From contig NW_019028994.1 in assembly GCF_002105155.1 (NCBI RefSeq), positions 744,001 to 808,000 of the forward strand: DNA of 64,000 nucleotides, written 5' to 3'. Source of the DNA: Lobosporangium transversale (Eukaryota > Mortierellomycota > Mortierellomycetes > Mortierellales > Mortierellaceae). Under the pieces are notes generated by a model. That model saw nothing but the letters and a program-made list of their open reading frames with translations, was not told the DNA's origin and ran no database searches. Every line of letters begins with the position of its first letter. Position 1 is the first letter of the stretch. Shown here one piece after another: positions 58,958-64,000 of this stretch. The position numbers were made by a program, and so were the translations under genes.

Positions 58958-61900
58958 TTAGTTGCGAGGCTTGCATGAAATGATATGCGCATAGCTGCAT
59001 TCATTGCACATACTATATTTGAAGCGGTAGTCTCTGATCGACCTGCTTGGTGTTGTCATTGTTGGCAATGGCACTCCAGTCAAAGGCTTCATCCCTAAGC
59101 CTGTCTCTACTGATGCAACTTGATGAAGATCCGCTTGACTAGAGACTGCTTTAGACGTCATTAATGGTGTCGCTAAAATATGCTTGGGTCCCTCGTGAAT
59201 GGCCAAAGGGCGAGACTGCTTGTTTATAGCTCCACGCTGCTCCAAAAGCTTCCTGTTGGTTTCACTTAACTTATCTACGCCATGAATACATGTATTGCTC
59301 GCATTTAGGGCTGTTTGTCCGGTACGCCACCTCAAGAGATATTGATATTGGCCACCATCTTGCACAATCTGCCACTTCCGAATAGAATTATCAGCACACA
59401 CTGTCACTAGAAAGTAGCCTTCATCAGAGACATTCCATTTAAGCATTCTAGCTTGTTCAGTTACGTATGGGATTACAATCAAACATTGGCCTGACTCTGG
59501 ATCCCACACTCGCACCGTCCTATCTCCACTGGCCGAGGCAAAATACTTTCCATCGGATGAATAAGCCATATCATTGGGTCCGTGGATATGTCCTTCAAAC
59601 TTATGCAGTATTGACCCTGAGTCTATGTCCACCACACTGATCAGCCCCTCCATTATTCCAATAGCCATATGTTGACTACATGGCGAAAATGTCAAGCCTG
59701 CTGAAGGACTATCAAACTCTATTTCATAACAAAGCTCACCCGTTTCTGCGTCCCATATTCGAAAGATGCCACTGTATACGCCGTGATTCAAAACCAACTT
59801 TCGACTGTCAGGTGAATACATAGGACGGAAAGATTCTATCGTAATCTCGTACTGAAGGGCTCCTGTTTGGGCTGTCCATACTCTGAGAATATAATTATCA
59901 TACGAAGCAATCTGGCGGCCGTTGGGCGAGAATACTACATGCTCCACACGTTTATCATGGCTCTGTAGAGTGCGGATGAGCTCTCCTGTCTGTGTGTCCC
60001 ACATAGTTACTTTTCCATTGAAATGACCACAGATCATTTGGCGGCTAGTAGCAGAGAAATCCAAGGAGTAGACGACATCACCTTGTTCACCTTGTACTTC
60101 CAAGGTACGGATGATTTGGCCTGATTGAGCATCCCAGAGATAGACGCGTAGGCTCTCGTGATAAGAAGCAAGCAACTGACTATCAGGCGAATACTTGATG
60201 TAGGATGCGTTTCCATCGGGGCTTTGTAAAACATAAATAGGTTGTCCTGTCCGTGCATCATCCACATGCATTCCATCTCCGCTGAATGAAGTTATCTGCT
60301 GACCATCTGGCGAGATTCCAGTTCTTCTGGACGATTTCGGATGGCTATGCAAAGCATAAGTGGAGTGTTGCGGCTGAGAATCCCAGAGGCGTACTGTTCC
60401 GTCTCTGCTGAAGGATGCAACCTGATGGCCACTTGGAGAATATGCCACACGGTATATTAGATTAGAGTGTCCATAGAAGATATTCATTAGCTGTGCCGAT
60501 TTGACGTCCCAAAGGCGAACTGTAGTGTCCCAACTGCAAGTGGCTATTTGTTCTCCATTTGGTGAGTATTTTACATCCTGGATTGAGCTAGAGTGTCCTT
60601 CAAGGGTATGTATGGTTTGCCTTGTTTGCATATTTCGCAGGAATACCTTGAATGAGGTAAACGAAGCAGCGAATTTTCCATCAGGCGAATACTGAATGCC
60701 ACAAACACGCTTATCATGCTCCAGTTCACACAGCTTTTGACCAGATCTAGCATCCCACACAGGCAGTGAAAGATATTGGTCACAACAAGTTACGATTTCC
60801 TGACTATTAGGTGAGTACACAATTTGGTCAATTCTAAACTCGCCCATCAGCGCCTTCAGCTGCTGCCCAGATGTTGCATCCCACAGTCGTATTATCGCAT
60901 CATTTCCACCAGTTGCAATTTGCTTTCCATCAGGTGAATACGCCACACTTCTCACTGCATCAGTATGGCCCTCTAACATGTGTTTGAGCACGCCTGACTG
61001 GGTGTCCCAAACTCGCACTGAGGCATCTTCGCTAGCTGAGGCAAGATCGTTTCCATTAGGTGAGTACTCTGCACACAAGACAGGGCGTGTATGGCCCTCC
61101 AATCTGTGAACCAATGCTCCTGATGTTGTATCCAAAATTAAAATTGCATACGGATAGCGGCCCCAGGAGGCGACATGTTGACTGTTTGGTGAGTATACAA
61201 AGCGATAGCCTGACCCATCATGCTTTAAAGTCAAAAGCTTTTCCCATGTTGATGTGTCATAAATGTTAATTGCATACGCGGTTGATTCATCTTCAATAAC
61301 TGCAGCGAGCGTCTTGCCATTAGGCGAGTACGATCCTCTATATACTTCACCGCTTACTTCGAGAAGTGGCCATTCACCGAATTGTACGCCTGCCATCTTT
61401 GCTTCACTCAAGTCCGCTTCACGAAGCCAACAGTTCCGTAAGTTGACCTTCCTCAGATCTGCTCCTTGCAACTGAGCATATTCGAAGACACCATGACTGA
61501 GGTCTGCCCCTGGAATCTGGATTCCTCGTAAGTCTGCATCGATAAACGACTCGCCTGCTCGGATCAAGATTGTCATTGCATTGGCTGCTGCTATTCGCCA
61601 CATATCATCGCCCTTTGAGAGCTCCAAATATGTACACAGCTGCTGTTTGAACATCGGCTCAAGACGAACACGATCCTCTAGGAACTGAAGGATGGATGGC
61701 TCATCTACAAAACTTCTCCATACTAAAGGTGATGTCTCATCGGCTTTAACTAGGTCTACTTCTTGTTCACTCTCTTTGATGTCCATATCTTCGAAACTGA
61801 ACACCGAGCTAATACTCTGTCGACGAGAAAGCGATGTAGTTGCCTTTGCTTCTTCTTCGCTTGTAAAATCAGTAGTTGCTGGCTGCGGCTCAAATATCGC

Positions 61901-64000
61901 TCGTACTAGACTATATTCCAGAATAGATCGATGGAGGAATCGATGTTGAATGCCTGTACGAGTGAGTGGTGAAGCCTCACGCAACAGGTTGCTTCTATTC
62001 TCTTTGCTGAAATACGCTTCTTTCCATGTACCCTTGTCCTTAAATGGCGAATACTCCACCACAGGGTTGCCATCTTGATGCCTATAGATTGCTATAGCCA
62101 GCTCCGTCAAGTACTTGATTCCATTCTGTGCAAACCCTTCATCTGTAAATATCCGGAACATCTTTCTATCTTCCGGCCTTAGTGTCTCGCCTAATCGCTT
62201 CTTGCCTCGTTCGAGCCACAGCTCAACGAACTGATCATATAGTGTGATTCGCTTGATCTTGGTGCTAGAAATGTTGCAGCTTGGATCCACCATCCGTGGA
62301 AGTACTTCTAACGACATCGATAGAATGAAAGGGTTCTTCACAAGGTCTTGTAGACTAGGAACCATTTTGAGTGCACGTCGATAGTCATCTACACGCCACA
62401 GTGGATCCACGACTGTAACATATTGTTCGATATAGTCATCGATCTGAGTTTCATTAAATGGCATAATCACAGCTTCTTGAAATAATCCGGCATCTGCTTG
62501 GTGATTGCGGTCCATAGGTTGGAAGCGATCTCGATAGTCTAATCCAAGATACTCGCTGCGACAACTAATCACCATCTGAGCTTCCCACTCTCCAGGCTGG
62601 TTCAATCGATTGGCAACATACAAATTGCTGGTCTGCAAGCTCTCGTCATACCCATCACAGATCAAGATGAAGGGCCGATTCATCTTCAGTTCCTTGATCT
62701 GTGAGTCTGTAAAGCCATAATCTCGCAACTGCTTTGCAACCAAATCCTTCTCTGGCTTGTCGATGGCTGGAAGGTTGATAAACAGTGGAATCCGGCCATG
62801 TCTACTTTGGCATGTATCCCAGAGTGTACGTTCCAGCGCACGGTTGAATGTCGACTTGCCTGCCCCTGAATCCCCTTGGACGAGTAACACTTTGCGGTCG
62901 CTGTCCAAGAACTCTTTTACTTTGTCCATCAGTAAGAACAACTTAGTATCGCTTGCTTGAGGACTTGCTTTGGCGTACTGTTGAATGTAGAATCCTTGGT
63001 TGTTTTCAGCTTCTACCCGTCGTCTTTTTAGTTGACGCAGGCTGTTTTCGACATCGGGCTTCTTCTGTACACGATCAAGTAAATGTGAAGATGTAGACAG
63101 AGGGAGTGTGAAAGTGAAAGGGTGCTGGATCATTGGCTCTTGAAGACAGCTCCTGTACACCTCTTGTTTCTCGAGGCTCCCATGTTTCTCTAGATCATCC
63201 AAGAGGGTACCTATGGCTGGAAAGAAAAGGACATGTGTAAGGGATAAATGGACTAGCTATAATATGCTGAGTATTAACAGCATCCAAACACATCTACAGA
63301 AAAGAGAAGGATACATACCTTGTAGCCCCAGTGGCAATGAAGACAGTTTCCTAAGGATATGAATGATCCATTGCTTGACATGTACATGGCTGCCCCACTC
63401 CTGATCATTCATGTAGATCTCTCCAAGGAATGTGATGGCATCCTGCCTAGCATCCATGCTCCACTGTGCATCAGCTGCAATCTGTCCCAGCCTTTGACAT
63501 AGTCCCCATTGGAATACTGCATCATTTCGACAAGATGCTTCACACACAAGAGTCTTGAACTTGATCAGCTCGCCTGTCTGGAGTAGTGCATCAGCTACAC
63601 GTAGTGCTGGATACCACGCAGACCTGCGACTAAAAATAAGTCCCTCTTCCATACATTGTTTGAAAGTTGCTCCACTCTCATATAATGAGGTTGAATCCTT
63701 GTACACTTGCAGACTCAGGTCCATAATATCTATTACGGAAGGAAGCTCTTTCTGGATGTTGCTTATCTCATCCATGAACACTTTCATATTCACGTCTTTG
63801 ACTGCACTCACCACTCCAAACACTCCTCGGAGCACTACTGATGTCCGTCGAAGCATGGATTGCATTGTCGTTTCATCATCTGGGATATATAGTAGAGCTT
63901 GGAAAGCATAAGCTGCTTGATAGACCAGATGAGGATCTGGGCTTTCTTTCAGCTGTTTGAGGTATGCTGCAAGTGGCTCATGGAGTTGACCTCGCTTCAG
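58958..64000 (-). CDS. NLR-like gene D: ARM-like/NACHT/pentapeptide/WD40 protein (5' end outside window)
   Basis: On the minus strand, exon 1 runs from the window edge to 63319, the intron is 63318-63217 (GTATGT...TTCCAG, same place as in B and C), and exon 2 is 63216-58958. The frame is open throughout, so D looks intact; by comparison with B about 350 N-terminal residues are missing. Visible are the end of the ARM-like region, the second helical block, NACHT with GDSGAGKST and ILICDGYDE, pentapeptide repeats (about 61400-61560), about 16 WD40-like units (61350-59350), and the Cys-x2-Cys-x3-His-x3-Cys tail (about 59015-58970). It is more diverged from B and C than they are from each other and lies in opposite orientation. 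Function as for gene B. Confidence 0.9.

Overview
The window is eukaryotic and fungal. Most genes are interrupted by short GT–AG introns, and the gene set (trehalose-6-phosphate phosphatase, DUR3 urea symporter, tricalbin, steryl ester hydrolase-type lipase, CLC channel, FCF1, mitochondrial phosphate carrier) is that of a filamentous fungus. Large ARM-like/NACHT/pentapeptide/WD40 receptors, many introns with very long A or T runs, and a fungal Hv1-type proton channel suggest an early-diverging zygomycete, most likely Mortierellomycota. This placement is inference from gene content; no marker was compared with a database.

Layout. 1-2924: 3' part of NLR-like gene A (+). 4125-10100: 13-exon CLC chloride channel/transporter (+) whose gating glutamate is replaced by glutamine. 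10571-11474: FCF1 PIN endonuclease (-) with an ATG-only first exon. 11947-12573: Hv1-like voltage-gated proton channel (+). 12856-14094: mitochondrial phosphate carrier (-). 14950-17578: membrane-anchored acid-lipase-family esterase (+). 17961-23962 and 25359-31493: tandem NLR-like paralogues B (open) and C (pseudogene). 31777-32956: pogo-type element that keeps its DNA-binding domains but has no DDE domain, followed by a small TA-flanked MITE. 33810-35626: ALDH8A1-like aldehyde dehydrogenase. 37310-39548: cytochrome P450. 39870-41125: short-chain dehydrogenase. 42532-44879: DUR3-like urea symporter. 45398-49002: trehalose-6-phosphate phosphatase. 49003-52105: relic-bearing gap with a decayed MULE/SWIM fragment. 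52106-57142: tricalbin with an apparent 2-nt frameshift. 57227-57679: small secreted Cys-containing protein (-). 58958-64000: NLR-like gene D (-), cut by the window edge.

The four NLR-like genes are the unusual part. They share an architecture: N-terminal helical/ARM-like region, NACHT NTPase, pentapeptide repeats, about 16 WD40-like units, and a Cys-Cys-His-Cys tail. They have one intron each in the parts visible and lack the homopolymers that fill other genes here. B and C share identical tracts of 606, 326 and 307 bp inside otherwise diverged sequence, which points to gene conversion. C carries a 2-bp deletion and a stop codon immediately before its P-loop. B has lost the C-terminal tail, whose decayed remains lie just downstream. 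This is the pattern of a birth-and-death family of fungal NLR-type sensors set among conserved housekeeping genes. The metabolic genes between them do not form an obvious pathway cluster.
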